DNA of 50,151 nucleotides from Acidobacteriota bacterium (GTDB taxonomy: Bacteria > Acidobacteriota > Vicinamibacteria > Fen-336), in NCBI GenBank assembly GCA_003223555.1, contig QHVM01000069.1, positions 1 through 50,151 on the forward strand. Reading direction: 5' to 3'. The translations under genes were made by a program, and so were the position numbers. The notes beneath the pieces were generated by a model. That model saw only the letters and a list, made by a program, of their open reading frames with translations, was not told the origin of the DNA and searched no databases. This document shows positions 1 to 7,433 of the stretch, in pieces. Position 1 is the stretch's first letter; each line of letters starts with the position of its first letter.

Positions 1-558
1 CAGTCCCGCCCGGCGCAGGTTCCTCCTCTCGATGCGTCCCAGCCCCACCGCCGCCCCCAGCGCCTCCGCGTAGCGCGCCACGCGCTCGGAGTGGCCGCGC
101 GTGTAGTTGTCCTTGGCGTCGAGGGCGTTGGCCAGGCTCACGAGGACGTTCTCGGCCTGCTCCAGCTCGTCCACGAGCGCCTTGGTCCGGAGCAGGTTGC
201 GGGTACGGGCGATGAGCTGCTCGGAGTCGACCGGCTTGGTCAGGAAGTCGTCGCAGCCGGCGGCGATGCCGTGGATGCGGTCCTCGCGCGCCACGAGGCC
301 CGTGACGAGGACGATCGGCACGAGGTGGGTGCGCTCGTCTTCCTTCAGCTTGCGGCAGGCCTCGAAGCCGGACAGGCGCGGCATGGAGACGTCCATGAGG
401 ATGAGGTCGGGGGGCGCGGCCAGCGCCTTCTCCACCGCCTCCTCGCCGTCCTTGGCGGTGTCGAGCACGTATCCCTCCGAGCCGAGCAGATCGACGAGGA
501 TCTCGCGGTTCTCGGGCAGGTCATCGACCACCAGGATGCGCGACGGCGTGCCGGACAT
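1..558 (-). CDS. Response regulator with HD-GYP output domain (partial, 3' end off window)
   Basis: Reading leftward from the ATG at 558, the first 120 or so residues form a receiver domain: acidic pocket in ILVVDD, phospho-acceptor Asp in LILMDVSMP, conserved Lys in LTKPVD. A helical linker follows, then ALDAKDNYTRGHSERVA, which is the typical beginning of an HD-GYP domain; the catalytic HD and GYP residues lie beyond the left edge. Known RpfG-type proteins with this layout hydrolyse cyclic di-GMP in the cytoplasm when the receiver is phosphorylated. That activity is inferred here because the catalytic part is not visible. A TACAAT box lies 11 nt before the ATG. The gene is divergent from folC, with 39 bp between the two starts. 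Confidence 0.85.
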   Translation of the reverse strand, partial: MSGTPSRILVVDDLPENREILVDLLGSEGYVLDTAKDGEEAVEKALAAPPDLILMDVSMPRLSGFEACRKLKEDERTHLVPIVLVTGLVAREDRIHGIAAGCDDFLTKPVDSEQLIARTRNLLRTKALVDELEQAENVLVSLANALDAKDNYTRGHSERVARYAEALGAAVGLGRIERRNLRRAGL

Positions 559-569
559 AGGGCGCGCCT

Positions 570-575
570 ATTGTA
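570..575 (-). promoter_or_regulatory. Probable -10 box of the REC/HD-GYP gene
   Basis: TACAAT on the minus strand (5 of 6 matches to TATAAT) ends 11 nt before the ATG at 558, so the 5' leader would be only about 4-5 nt. No good -35 is visible. The AT-rich patch at 568-579 is also the only plausible promoter region for the divergent folC gene. Confidence 0.4.
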
Positions 576-597
576 ATATCGCAGGCCCTTCACCGCG

Positions 598-1902
598 ATG
601 CCGACCCGGCCCGTCGCCGCCCGCCGCTCCCGCGCCAACGCCTACCTGGCCAGCCGCGTCCGTTTCGGCATCAAGTTCGGGCTGGAGACGATGCGGGCGC
701 TCTGCGCCGAGCTGGGCCATCCCGAGCGCTCCTTTGCCACCCTCCTGGTCGCCGGCACCAACGGCAAGGGTTCGGTGGCCGCCTACGTCGACGCCGCGCT
801 GCGCGCCTCGGGCCTCGCCGTCGGCCGGTACACGTCGCCCCATCTGGTCCGGGTGAACGAGCGGATCGCGGTCGGGGGCCGCGACGTCGGCCGCGCGGCC
901 TTCGAGTCCGCCGTCGGCCGCGTCCGGGCCGCCGCCGCCCGCCTGGTCCGGGCGCGGACCATCCCCGCTCATCCGACCTACTTCGAAGCGCTCACCGCGG
1001 CGGCCTTCGTCCACTTCCGGCGCGCTCGGGTGGACGTGGCCGTGCTCGAGGTCGGGATGGGTGGCCGGCTCGACGCCACCAACGTCGCCGAGCCGCTCGC
1101 CTCCGCCATCGTCAGCGTCGAGAAGGACCACGAGGCGTTCCTGGGAACGACCCTCGCCGCCATCGCGCGGGAGAAGGCGGGCGTGCTGCGTCGCGGACGC
1201 GCGACCGTCGTCGGGTCGCTGGCGTCCGAGGCCCAGGCCGTCGTCGAGACGGAGGCGGCGGCGGCCGGGGCGCGGCTCGTCCAGGCCCGCGGCGGCGTGC
1301 GGGTGGTCTCCGCCGGGGAGGGGCTCACCATCGAGACGCCGGGTTTCACCCATCACGGCGTGCACCCGCTGGCCGGAGCCCATCAGCGCGAGAACGCGAT
1401 CGTGGCCCTGCGGCTTCTCGAGGCGGCGCAGGCCGCCGGCCTGGCCGTCGACCTTCCGGCCGCCGCCGAGGGGCTCTCGCGCACGCGCTGGCCGGGCCGC
1501 CTGGAGCGCGTGGCCGGACGGCCGCCCCTGCTGCTCGACGGCGCCCACAACCCGTCGGCCGCCCGCGCCCTGGCCGCCCACCTCGCCGGAGAGCCGCCCT
1601 TCGTCCTCCTCTTCGGCGTGATGGCCGACAAGGACGTCGAAGCCATGGCCGCCGTCCTCTTTCCCCTGGCCCGGGAGGTGGTGCTGACGCGGGCGCCGAT
1701 CGATCGCGCGGCCCGGCCGGCGGACATCGCCCGCCGGGCGGGAGAGGTGGCCTCCGGCGCGCGGCAGGAGGAAGACCCCCGCCTCGCCCTCGCGCTCGCG
1801 CGGCGGCTGGCCCCGGCGGGGGCCGAGGTCGTGGTGGCCGGCAGCCTGTACCTGGTGGGCGAGGTGAAGAAGATCCTCAGGACGAAGAAGCGCCGGGCTT
1901 GA
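598..1902 (+). CDS. folC: Bifunctional dihydrofolate/folylpolyglutamate synthase
   Basis: 434 residues, the usual FolC length. The Mur-ligase-type ATP loop GTNGKGS is at residues 53-59, followed by the folate-binding region (RYTSPHLVRVNERI), a GMGGRLDATN metal/nucleotide segment and DGAHN at about 314-318, which marks the C-terminal ligase domain. The enzyme adds L-glutamate to dihydropteroate and tetrahydrofolate in the cytoplasm. The gene stands alone on the plus strand between a divergent regulator and a convergent thioredoxin-like operon. Its last 26 bp overlap the 3' end of the TlpA-like gene on the other strand. The ATG at 598 is the first start that keeps the conserved N-terminal FGIKFGLETM helix. 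Confidence 0.95.
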   Translation: MPTRPVAARRSRANAYLASRVRFGIKFGLETMRALCAELGHPERSFATLLVAGTNGKGSVAAYVDAALRASGLAVGRYTSPHLVRVNERIAVGGRDVGRAAFESAVGRVRAAAARLVRARTIPAHPTYFEALTAAAFVHFRRARVDVAVLEVGMGGRLDATNVAEPLASAIVSVEKDHEAFLGTTLAAIAREKAGVLRRGRATVVGSLASEAQAVVETEAAAAGARLVQARGGVRVVSAGEGLTIETPGFTHHGVHPLAGAHQRENAIVALRLLEAAQAAGLAVDLPAAAEGLSRTRWPGRLERVAGRPPLLLDGAHNPSAARALAAHLAGEPPFVLLFGVMADKDVEAMAAVLFPLAREVVLTRAPIDRAARPADIARRAGEVASGARQEEDPRLALALARRLAPAGAEVVVAGSLYLVGEVKKILRTKKRRA

Positions 1903-2416
1903 GCAGGCCGCGGAACCAGGCGACCGCCTCCGGGGTGTCCCAGCGCGTGGGACCCACGATCTTGCGCACGATCCGGCCCGCGCCGTCGAGCACGAACGTC
2001 TCCGGATAGCCGGTGGTGCGCCAGGCGGCCGCCGGACCGCGGCCGCCGGGGTCGCGCAGGATCGGGAAGGTGAGGCCGGAACGGGCCACGAAGGCCTCCA
2101 GCGCGGCGCCGTCCTCGTCGGCGGAGACGCCGAGGACGATCAGGCCCTCCCCCCCCAGCGCGCGGTGCAGGCGCTCGAGCGAGGGCATCTCCTCGACGCA
2201 GGGCGGGCACCAGGTCGCCCAGAAGTTCACGACCACCACGCGGCCGCGATACGATTCGCGGTCCACCTGGCCCCCTTTCAGGCCGGGCAGCCGCAGCGGA
2301 GGCGCCGCGGTTCCCTCCTCCAGGCCATAGCCCTTCTTCTGCTGGAGCGACACGAAGACGAAAGACGCGGCCAGGATGACGGCCACCAGCGCGGCGAGCT
2401 TGAGGGCCTCTTTCAC
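1877..2416 (-). CDS. TlpA/ResA-like membrane-anchored thiol-disulfide oxidoreductase
   Basis: 179 residues from the GTG at 2416, which overlaps the upstream stop codon as GTGA. One N-terminal membrane segment (about residues 7-24) anchors a periplasmic thioredoxin fold. The redox motif WCPPC has cysteines 70 and 73; the cis-proline region is GYPETFVLD. Known relatives reduce apocytochrome c or other exported thiols; the substrate here is not known because no cytochrome c maturation genes are nearby. A longer reading from 2491 would run into the neighbour and is unlikely. It is the distal gene of a two-gene operon and overlaps the end of folC by 26 bp on the opposite strand. Confidence 0.9.
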   Translation of the reverse strand: MKEALKLAALVAVILAASFVFVSLQQKKGYGLEEGTAAPPLRLPGLKGGQVDRESYRGRVVVVNFWATWCPPCVEEMPSLERLHRALGGEGLIVLGVSADEDGAALEAFVARSGLTFPILRDPGGRGPAAAWRTTGYPETFVLDGAGRIVRKIVGPTRWDTPEAVAWFRGLLKPGASSS

Positions 2417-2970
2417 CGCGCCGCGGCCGGCTTCCCGCCCACCGGCGGCAACAGCCGCTCGACCGGCTCGCGCAGCTCGTCGTTGCTCCACTCAACCGGG
2501 TCGAGGTAGACGACCTCGACGCGGCCGCCGGGAGCGATCACGTAGCTCGACGGCTTGGCGTCGCGGGGCAGGCCGTAGGCCGGGCCGACCGTCTTGCCAC
2601 CGGGGTCCCACAGGACGGGGAAGGTCACGGCATGGGAGCGGAGATAGCGCCGCAGCGTGGCGCGGTCCTCGTCGAGCGCCACGCCGAGGACGACCAGGCC
2701 GCGGGCGACGGCCCGGCGATGGAGCCGCTCCACGGACCAGAGATAGCGCTCGGTGATCGGCCAGCGCGTGTCGAAGAGCACCAGGACGACGGGTGAGCCG
2801 CGGTAGTCGCCGAGCCGCGCCTTTCCGTCCACGACTCCCGGCAGCTCCAGGTCGGGCGCGGCGTCGCCCGGCTTCACCAGCAGCCGGCGCGGCGAGCGGA
2901 GGTACCAGAAGCCGAGGACGACCGCGGCCGTCACCAGCCCCGCCACCACGACCGTCCCGACCGCCCGCAC
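2413..2970 (-). CDS. Thioredoxin-fold (redoxin-like) membrane protein lacking the CxxC motif
   Basis: 185 residues from GTG 2970. An N-terminal membrane helix (about residues 5-23) is followed by an AhpC/TSA-like thioredoxin fold that aligns along its length with the downstream TlpA-like protein (DLELPGVVDGK, VERLHRRAVARGLVVLGVALDED, VTFPVLWDPGG). Where the neighbour has WATWCPPC this protein has FDTRWPITER, and no cysteine is present. It cannot do CxxC redox chemistry and may be a binding or chaperone partner (inference). The TTG at 2994 is an alternative start, but it lies upstream of a TACAAT box at 2979-2984, which argues for GTG 2970. The GTGA overlap with the next gene implies coupled translation. 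Confidence 0.8.
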   Translation of the reverse strand: MRAVGTVVVAGLVTAAVVLGFWYLRSPRRLLVKPGDAAPDLELPGVVDGKARLGDYRGSPVVLVLFDTRWPITERYLWSVERLHRRAVARGLVVLGVALDEDRATLRRYLRSHAVTFPVLWDPGGKTVGPAYGLPRDAKPSSYVIAPGGRVEVVYLDPVEWSNDELREPVERLLPPVGGKPAAAR

Positions 2971-2978
2971 GGCTAGCG

Positions 2979-2984
2979 ATTGTA
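2979..2984 (-). promoter_or_regulatory. Probable -10 box of the thioredoxin-like operon
   Basis: TACAAT on the minus strand ends 8 nt before GTG 2970, giving a nearly leaderless transcript if used. The opposite strand carries TAAACT at 3000-3005, 6 nt before the GTG of the amidohydrolase at 3012, so this short interval probably holds two divergent promoters. Confidence 0.35.
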
Positions 2985-3011
2985 CGCTGCGCAACCGGTT
3001 AAACTCCTGCC

Positions 3012-4169
3012 GTGGCCCGGCTCTCCCCGGAGGTCTCGTCCCTGCGCGACGAGATCGTCGCCCTCCGCCGCGACCTCCACCGCCATCCCGAGCTGGCCTG
3101 GAGCGAGCGGCGCACGGCCGCCCGCATCGCGGCGTTCCTCGAGGGAAGCGGCCTGGCGCTGCGCACCGGACTCGGCGGGACCGGCCTGCTCGCCGAAGCC
3201 AGGGGAGAGGACGGCCCCACGCTGCTCCTTCGGGTCGACATGGACGCGCTGCCGATCGCGGAAGCGTCGGGCGCCTCCTACGCCTCGGCGGTCGAGGGAA
3301 CGATGCACGCCTGCGGCCACGACGGCCACGTCGCGATGGGCGCCGCGGCCGCGCGGGCGCTGGCCGGGCGGCGCGGGCCGGGCACCGTGCGTCTCCTGTT
3401 CCAGCCGGCCGAAGAGGGGGAGGGAGGCGCGCAGGCCATGGTCGCGGCCGGCGTGATGGACGGCGTGTCGGCCGTCGTGGGCGTCCATCTCTGGAACGAG
3501 CTGCCGGTGGGTACCCTCGGCGTCAAGGCCGGGCCGCTCATGGCCGCGGTGGACCGACTGCGCATCGTCGTGCGCGGCCGGGGCGGCCACGGGGGGGCGC
3601 CCCATCGCTCGGCGGACCCGGTGGTGGCCGCCGCCCACGTCATCACCGCCCTCCAGGCGATCGTCTCCCGCGAGGTGCCGCCGACGCAGGCCGCCGTGGT
3701 GACGGTGGGCTCGGTCCACGGCGGCGCGGCCTTCAACGTGATCCCCGACGAGGTGACGCTCACCGGCACCGTCCGCACCTTCGACGCTTCGCTGCGGCGC
3801 TCGATGCCGGAGCGCCTGTCCCGCATGGCGACGGGCATCGCCGAGGGCCTCGGCTGCCGGGCCGAGGTGGAGGTGCGGCCCGGCAACCCTGCGGTGGTGA
3901 ACGACGCCGCGGTGGCGGACCGGGCCCGCCGGGCGGCCGCACGGGTCGTGGGCGAGGACGGCCTCGTGGAGCCGGAGCCCACCATGGGCGGCGAGGACAT
4001 GGCGGTCTACTTCGAGCGCGCGCCGGGGTGCTTCGTCTTCGTGGGCTCGGCCAACCCCGCGCGGGGCCTCGACCAGCCGCACCACAGCCCCCGCTTCGAC
4101 TTCGACGAGGAGGCGCTGCTCGTGGGCACGCAGTTCCTGGTCGAGGTCGCGGGCGAGATGCTCGCCTAG
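3012..4169 (+). CDS. M20-family N-acyl-amino-acid amidohydrolase
   Basis: 385 residues from GTG 3012. This is an M20D-type metallohydrolase: LRRDLHRHPELAWSE at the N terminus, metal motif HACGHDGH at 99-106, catalytic Glu pair at 134-135 (PAEEGEGG), further ligand candidates His159 (GVHLWNE) and the HH pair at 357-358. A lid/dimerisation domain (about 180-300) contains the typical GGHGGAPH. Family members cleave N-acyl-amino acids such as hippurate, N-acetyl or indoleacetyl conjugates; the exact acyl group cannot be read from sequence. It ends convergently with an N-acylamino acid racemase-type gene (4-bp overlap), which suggests a shared substrate class. The protein has no signal peptide and is cytoplasmic. 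Confidence 0.9.
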   Translation: MARLSPEVSSLRDEIVALRRDLHRHPELAWSERRTAARIAAFLEGSGLALRTGLGGTGLLAEARGEDGPTLLLRVDMDALPIAEASGASYASAVEGTMHACGHDGHVAMGAAAARALAGRRGPGTVRLLFQPAEEGEGGAQAMVAAGVMDGVSAVVGVHLWNELPVGTLGVKAGPLMAAVDRLRIVVRGRGGHGGAPHRSADPVVAAAHVITALQAIVSREVPPTQAAVVTVGSVHGGAAFNVIPDEVTLTGTVRTFDASLRRSMPERLSRMATGIAEGLGCRAEVEVRPGNPAVVNDAAVADRARRAAARVVGEDGLVEPEPTMGGEDMAVYFERAPGCFVFVGSANPARGLDQPHHSPRFDFDEEALLVGTQFLVEVAGEMLA

Positions 4170-5275
4170 GCCCGCCACTCCTCGCGGAAGGTCGTCGCTC
4201 TTTCCACCCGCGGCCAGAGGATCTGGTGGCCGATGCCCGGGCCTTCGGGCACCTCGATCGTCCCGTCGCGGGAGACCACGACCGGCGGATCGACGAGGTC
4301 CTCCTCGAAGTAGCGCGCGCTGGCCGAGGTGTCTCCAGGGAGCGTGAAGCCGGGGAGGGTCTGCAGGTGCACGTTGGCCAGGCGCCCGATGCCGGTCTCG
4401 AGCATCCCGCCGCACCAGACCGGCACCGAAGCGCGGCGGCACACGTCGTGGACGGCCAGGCTCTGCGAGAAGCCGCCCACCCGTCCCACCTTGATGTTGA
4501 TGACGCGACAAGCGCCGAGCTGGAGCGCGCGGCGGGCGTCCTCGCCCGAGCGTATCGACTCGTCGAGGCAGACCGGCGTGCGGAGCTGGCGCTGCAGCTC
4601 CGCGTGGTCGACGAGGTCGTCCCAGGCCAGCGGCTGCTCGATCATCATCAGGCGCTGGGCGTCCATCTCGCGGAAGACCGCGGCGTCGGCGGGGGCATAG
4701 GCGCTGTTAGCGTCGACCATCAGCGGCAGCTCGGGCCACCGCGCTCGCACCGCCTGCACCAGCTCCCGGTCGTGGCCCGGCTTGATCTTGATCTTCACCC
4801 GCCGGTAACCGGAGGCCAGCTCCTCCGCCACGCGATCGACGAGGGCGGCCGGGCCGGGCTGGAGGCCGATCGAGACGCCGGCCGCCACCGTCCCTCCCCG
4901 GCCGCCCAGGACGCGGTGGAGCGGAGCGCCCTCCCGGCGCGCGTGCAGCTCCCAGGACGCCATCTCCAGGGCCGCCTTGGCCATCTCGTGCCCGCGGACC
5001 CGGGCGAAGGCCGGCCCCAGCTCTCGCGGGTGGGAGAGCTCGCGGCCGAGGACGATCGGGACCAGGAAGTCCCGCAGGACGTGGAGCACGGTCTGGTTGG
5101 TCTCGGGCAGGTAGTACGGATCGGCGTCGGCCACGCATTCGCCGTAGCCGGTCACGCCGCCTGCGGAGGCGGCCACGAGCAGGAACTCCTTGTGGATGGT
5201 CCGGCCGAAGGAGGTCTCGAAAGGCCGGCGCAGCGGCAGCCGGAGGTGCCGGACTTCGACCCGGTCGATCTTCAT
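4166..5275 (-). CDS. Enolase-superfamily N-acylamino acid racemase / o-succinylbenzoate synthase
   Basis: 369 residues, MenC/NSAR subfamily of the enolase superfamily. N-terminal capping domain at about 1-120, then the barrel: KIKIK at 161-165 (acid-base lysines), Mg ligands Asp188 (VDAN), Glu213 (IEQP) and Asp238 (LDES), and opposite catalytic Lys262 (NIKVGRVGG). Members make o-succinylbenzoate for menaquinone or racemise N-succinylamino acids, and often do both. No other men genes are present, and the neighbour is an M20 N-acyl hydrolase, so racemase use is favoured (inference). It starts directly after the stop of the Fur-family gene (TAG then ATG), so the two are almost certainly cotranscribed. 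Confidence 0.88.
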   Translation of the reverse strand: MKIDRVEVRHLRLPLRRPFETSFGRTIHKEFLLVAASAGGVTGYGECVADADPYYLPETNQTVLHVLRDFLVPIVLGRELSHPRELGPAFARVRGHEMAKAALEMASWELHARREGAPLHRVLGGRGGTVAAGVSIGLQPGPAALVDRVAEELASGYRRVKIKIKPGHDRELVQAVRARWPELPLMVDANSAYAPADAAVFREMDAQRLMMIEQPLAWDDLVDHAELQRQLRTPVCLDESIRSGEDARRALQLGACRVINIKVGRVGGFSQSLAVHDVCRRASVPVWCGGMLETGIGRLANVHLQTLPGFTLPGDTSASARYFEEDLVDPPVVVSRDGTIEVPEGPGIGHQILWPRVERATTFREEWRA

Positions 5276-5743
5276 CTAACGGCGGGCTTCGGGGCGCGAC
5301 GAACGAGCGGTGCAGGAGCGGCAGAAGCCGTAGATCTGGTGCCGGTGGCCCTCGATGGCGAAGCCGATGTCGGCCGCGATCTCGTCCTGCAGCCGCTCGA
5401 TCTCGGGCGAGGTGAACTCGAAGATCGCCCCGCAGGACTTGCAGATGAAGTGGTCGTGGTGCTCGCGCTTGTAGTCGCGCTCGAAGCGGCTCTCGCCGTC
5501 CAGGGCCAGCTCCTGGGCCAGGCCGGCCGCCTGCAGCAGCTTCAGCGTGCGGTAGATGGTGGTGCGGCCGATGTCGGGCCGGCGCCTCTGCACGAGCTGG
5601 AGGAGATCGTCGACCGACAGGTGGCGGTCGGAGCGCAGGAACGTGTCCAGGATCGCCTCGCGCTGGTCGCTCCGCTTCAGGTGGTTCTTGGCGAGGTAGG
5701 CGTCGAAGACGTCCTTCTCCTCGCGCCGCACGCTGTTCTTCAT
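5276..5743 (-). CDS. Fur-family metal-dependent transcriptional regulator
   Basis: 155 residues from ATG 5743; a TTG two codons earlier (5749) is possible but less likely. Winged helix at about 20-85 with recognition segment DIGRTTIYRTLKLL. The dimerisation domain carries the HHDHFICKSCG zinc/metal segment and a second CxxC (CRSC) near the C terminus, as in Fur, PerR and Zur. The sequence does not say which metal is sensed. A strong promoter precedes it (5754-5783). It is the first gene of a two-gene unit with the racemase-type enzyme, an unusual partner for a Fur protein. Confidence 0.92.
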   Translation of the reverse strand: MKNSVRREEKDVFDAYLAKNHLKRSDQREAILDTFLRSDRHLSVDDLLQLVQRRRPDIGRTTIYRTLKLLQAAGLAQELALDGESRFERDYKREHHDHFICKSCGAIFEFTSPEIERLQDEIAADIGFAIEGHRHQIYGFCRSCTARSSRPEARR

Positions 5744-5753
5744 GGGCAAGGCC

Positions 5754-5783
5754 AGACTAGCCCCCGCCCCGCGGGGCTGTCAA
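5754..5783 (-). promoter_or_regulatory. Sigma70-type promoter of the Fur-racemase operon
   Basis: On the minus strand: TTGACA (5783-5778), 18-nt spacer, TAGTCT (5759-5754), then 10 nt to ATG 5743. The -35 is a perfect consensus and overlaps the stop codon of the neighbouring nucleotidyltransferase gene, so a separate transcript starts there. Confidence 0.6.
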
Positions 5784-6850
5784 CGCTCCGCGGCTCGCTC
5801 CGGCCCGGGCGCGGCGTCGCCCGGCGCGCGCACAAACTGGAGGGTGCGGGACAGGCATTCGCGGATCTGGAAGGGCAGGCGGGGGCGATCGTCGAAGCGG
5901 CCCCGCCGCCCCACCGTCGCCTCCACCGGGTTCGGCCAGCGCATGCGCAAGGCGCGCAGAAGCCCCCAGGGACGGCGCAGCTCGGCGGCCATCGGCGTGC
6001 GCGTCCCGTGTGGCGCGAAGTCCGCCTGCCCCCATTGCCGCAGCACCGCGGGCACGAGCCAGCCCGGCAGCACGCGTTTCTCCAGGGGCGCCGGCAGGCC
6101 GCCGACCCGGGCGCCGAGAAGCTCGTGGGCCAGCCGGAGCGCGACGACCGCGGCCTCCGTGCGCGACGCGTCGCCGGCGACGAAGTAGCCCCAATCGAAC
6201 TCCAGCGGCCGGGCCTCGAGCAGCAACGCGAGGTCGCACAGCCAGACCGGCCGCCACGCCCCGTGGCGCATGAAATGCAGGGCCAGCAGGCGCAGGTGGT
6301 CCTCCGGCCCGAAGACGCGCACGGCACAGTCCCGCAGCGCCGCCACCTGCGACCGCGCGAACAGCTCCGCGGGCGGGCGGTCGTCGAGCTCCGCGAAGCC
6401 GCCGTGCAGGTCCACCGCGGCGCCGGGGGCCGGCGGTGCCTGGAGGGCGCGGCGGGCGGCGGCGGCGGCCTCGGGACCCACGTAGAGGTCGACGTCACCG
6501 TAGGGGCGCAGGCCGGGGCGCGGGTAGAGCCGGGCCACCGCCCAGCCCTTTCCCAGGACCGGCTCGATGCCCCGCTCCCGCAAGCGGGTGACGGCGGCCG
6601 GGATCTTCTGCTCGTGCAATGCCGCCTGCAGAGCGTGGAGGCGGAACGCCTGGTGGAGCGGCTCGAGGATCGAGTCGGACCCGGTGAGCCGCCGGGCGCG
6701 CCACCAGGCCAGGCCGCCGCTTCCGCCGCGCAGCAGCAGGGGCGCCGCTTCGCCGAGATCCGCGAGCTCGGCGGCGTCGGGGCTCGCGCGCCACGCGCCG
6801 CGCAGCACGCGGGCGACCTGCCGTCCTCTCGCTTCGGCGCCCCGACCCAC
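5780..6850 (-). CDS. Nucleotidyltransferase family protein of the HprK/PqqD cassette
   Basis: 356 residues from GTG 6850, preceded by GAGG and lying 11 nt after the stop of the PqqD-fusion gene. The region PVLGKGWAVARLYPRPG followed by RPYGDVDLYV matches the nucleotidyltransferase-fold family (NTP_transf_5 type), with the DxD metal pair in GDVDL. The rest is helical with several Trp and Arg residues and no membrane segment. Family members are poorly characterised and commonly sit beside HprK-like kinases and PqqD proteins. The transferred nucleotide and target are not known. It is the third and last gene of the cassette, with the Fur promoter embedded in its 3' end. Confidence 0.75.
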   Translation of the reverse strand: MGRGAEARGRQVARVLRGAWRASPDAAELADLGEAAPLLLRGGSGGLAWWRARRLTGSDSILEPLHQAFRLHALQAALHEQKIPAAVTRLRERGIEPVLGKGWAVARLYPRPGLRPYGDVDLYVGPEAAAAARRALQAPPAPGAAVDLHGGFAELDDRPPAELFARSQVAALRDCAVRVFGPEDHLRLLALHFMRHGAWRPVWLCDLALLLEARPLEFDWGYFVAGDASRTEAAVVALRLAHELLGARVGGLPAPLEKRVLPGWLVPAVLRQWGQADFAPHGTRTPMAAELRRPWGLLRALRMRWPNPVEATVGRRGRFDDRPRLPFQIRECLSRTLQFVRAPGDAAPGPERAAER

Positions 6851-6861
6851 GCCGCCTCGAG

Positions 6862-7413
6862 CTAGGGGGCGCAGCTGCAATTGTTCTGGTTTCCGACCTT
6901 CTTGCAGGTGGTGCCGGGAGGCGCGGGGTTGGGGCCGGTCGTGCAGCAGGGCGCCCCGGTGCAGAGGCGGTTCTGGAGGCCGCTGCACGTCGTCTGCGGG
7001 GTGCAGGTCGCGGCTTGCGCCGCGGCGGGCGCGGTGATCGACAGGACGGAGAGCGAGAAGCCGCCGAGGGCGGCCGCTCTCTTGAGCCATTCCCGCCGCG
7101 AGCCCAGGCGCGGCCCCGCGGGAAGCGCGGTCCCCGCTTCCAGCAGCCGGGCCCGCCCCAGCCGCCGGAGCGACAGCCAGACCGACTCCACCGGCACGGC
7201 CTGCCCCAGCTTCGCGGTGACGCGCGCGGCGATCTGCGCCGCGGAGCGCCGGCCGTTGCAGGCCTCCCACACCGCCGCCGCCACCGGGCCCAGGCAGTGC
7301 GCCTTGTGACGGTCGGTGTCGTAGACGAGCATCTCCTCGGGCAGCTCCTGCACGACGAGCCCCTCCTGCCTCTTCCGCGGCCGCCCCCCGTCTTGCTTCC
7401 CCTGCTTGCTCAT
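6862..7413 (-). CDS. PqqD domain fused to an internal Tat-like signal and cysteine-rich tail
   Basis: 183 residues from ATG 7413, which has a GAGGGG ribosome-binding sequence. Residues about 18-95 are a PqqD-type winged-helix domain (VYDTDRHKAHCLGPVAAAVWE, RLGRARLLEAG), the fold that binds leader peptides in RiPP pathways. Then comes SRREWLK (105-111), close to the twin-arginine consensus SRRxFLK, a hydrophobic stretch (113-128) and AQA (132-134), a possible signal peptidase site. The last 47 residues hold eight cysteines (137, 143, 151, 156, 157, 170, 179, 181), with a CC pair and a final CSC. The layout implies a cytoplasmic recognition domain and an exported or peptide-like tail. Function unknown; it could be a carrier-fused RiPP-like precursor or a tethered metal/disulfide peptide (inference). 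Confidence 0.8.
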   Translation of the reverse strand: MSKQGKQDGGRPRKRQEGLVVQELPEEMLVYDTDRHKAHCLGPVAAAVWEACNGRRSAAQIAARVTAKLGQAVPVESVWLSLRRLGRARLLEAGTALPAGPRLGSRREWLKRAAALGGFSLSVLSITAPAAAQAATCTPQTTCSGLQNRLCTGAPCCTTGPNPAPPGTTCKKVGNQNNCSCAP

Positions 7414-7433
7414 CGCTCGCCCCTCGCTCGACC

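Noticed and set aside
4028-6865. Very long open frame on the plus strand opposite the racemase, Fur and nucleotidyltransferase genes
   Set aside because: It is low-complexity (Arg, Gly, Ala, His) with no domain, and is fully explained by antisense of GC-rich codons in three well-supported genes.
6862-7413. Standard pyrroloquinoline quinone biosynthesis (pqq) locus
   Set aside because: No pqqA, B, C or E gene is nearby, and the protein has an added export signal and Cys-rich tail.
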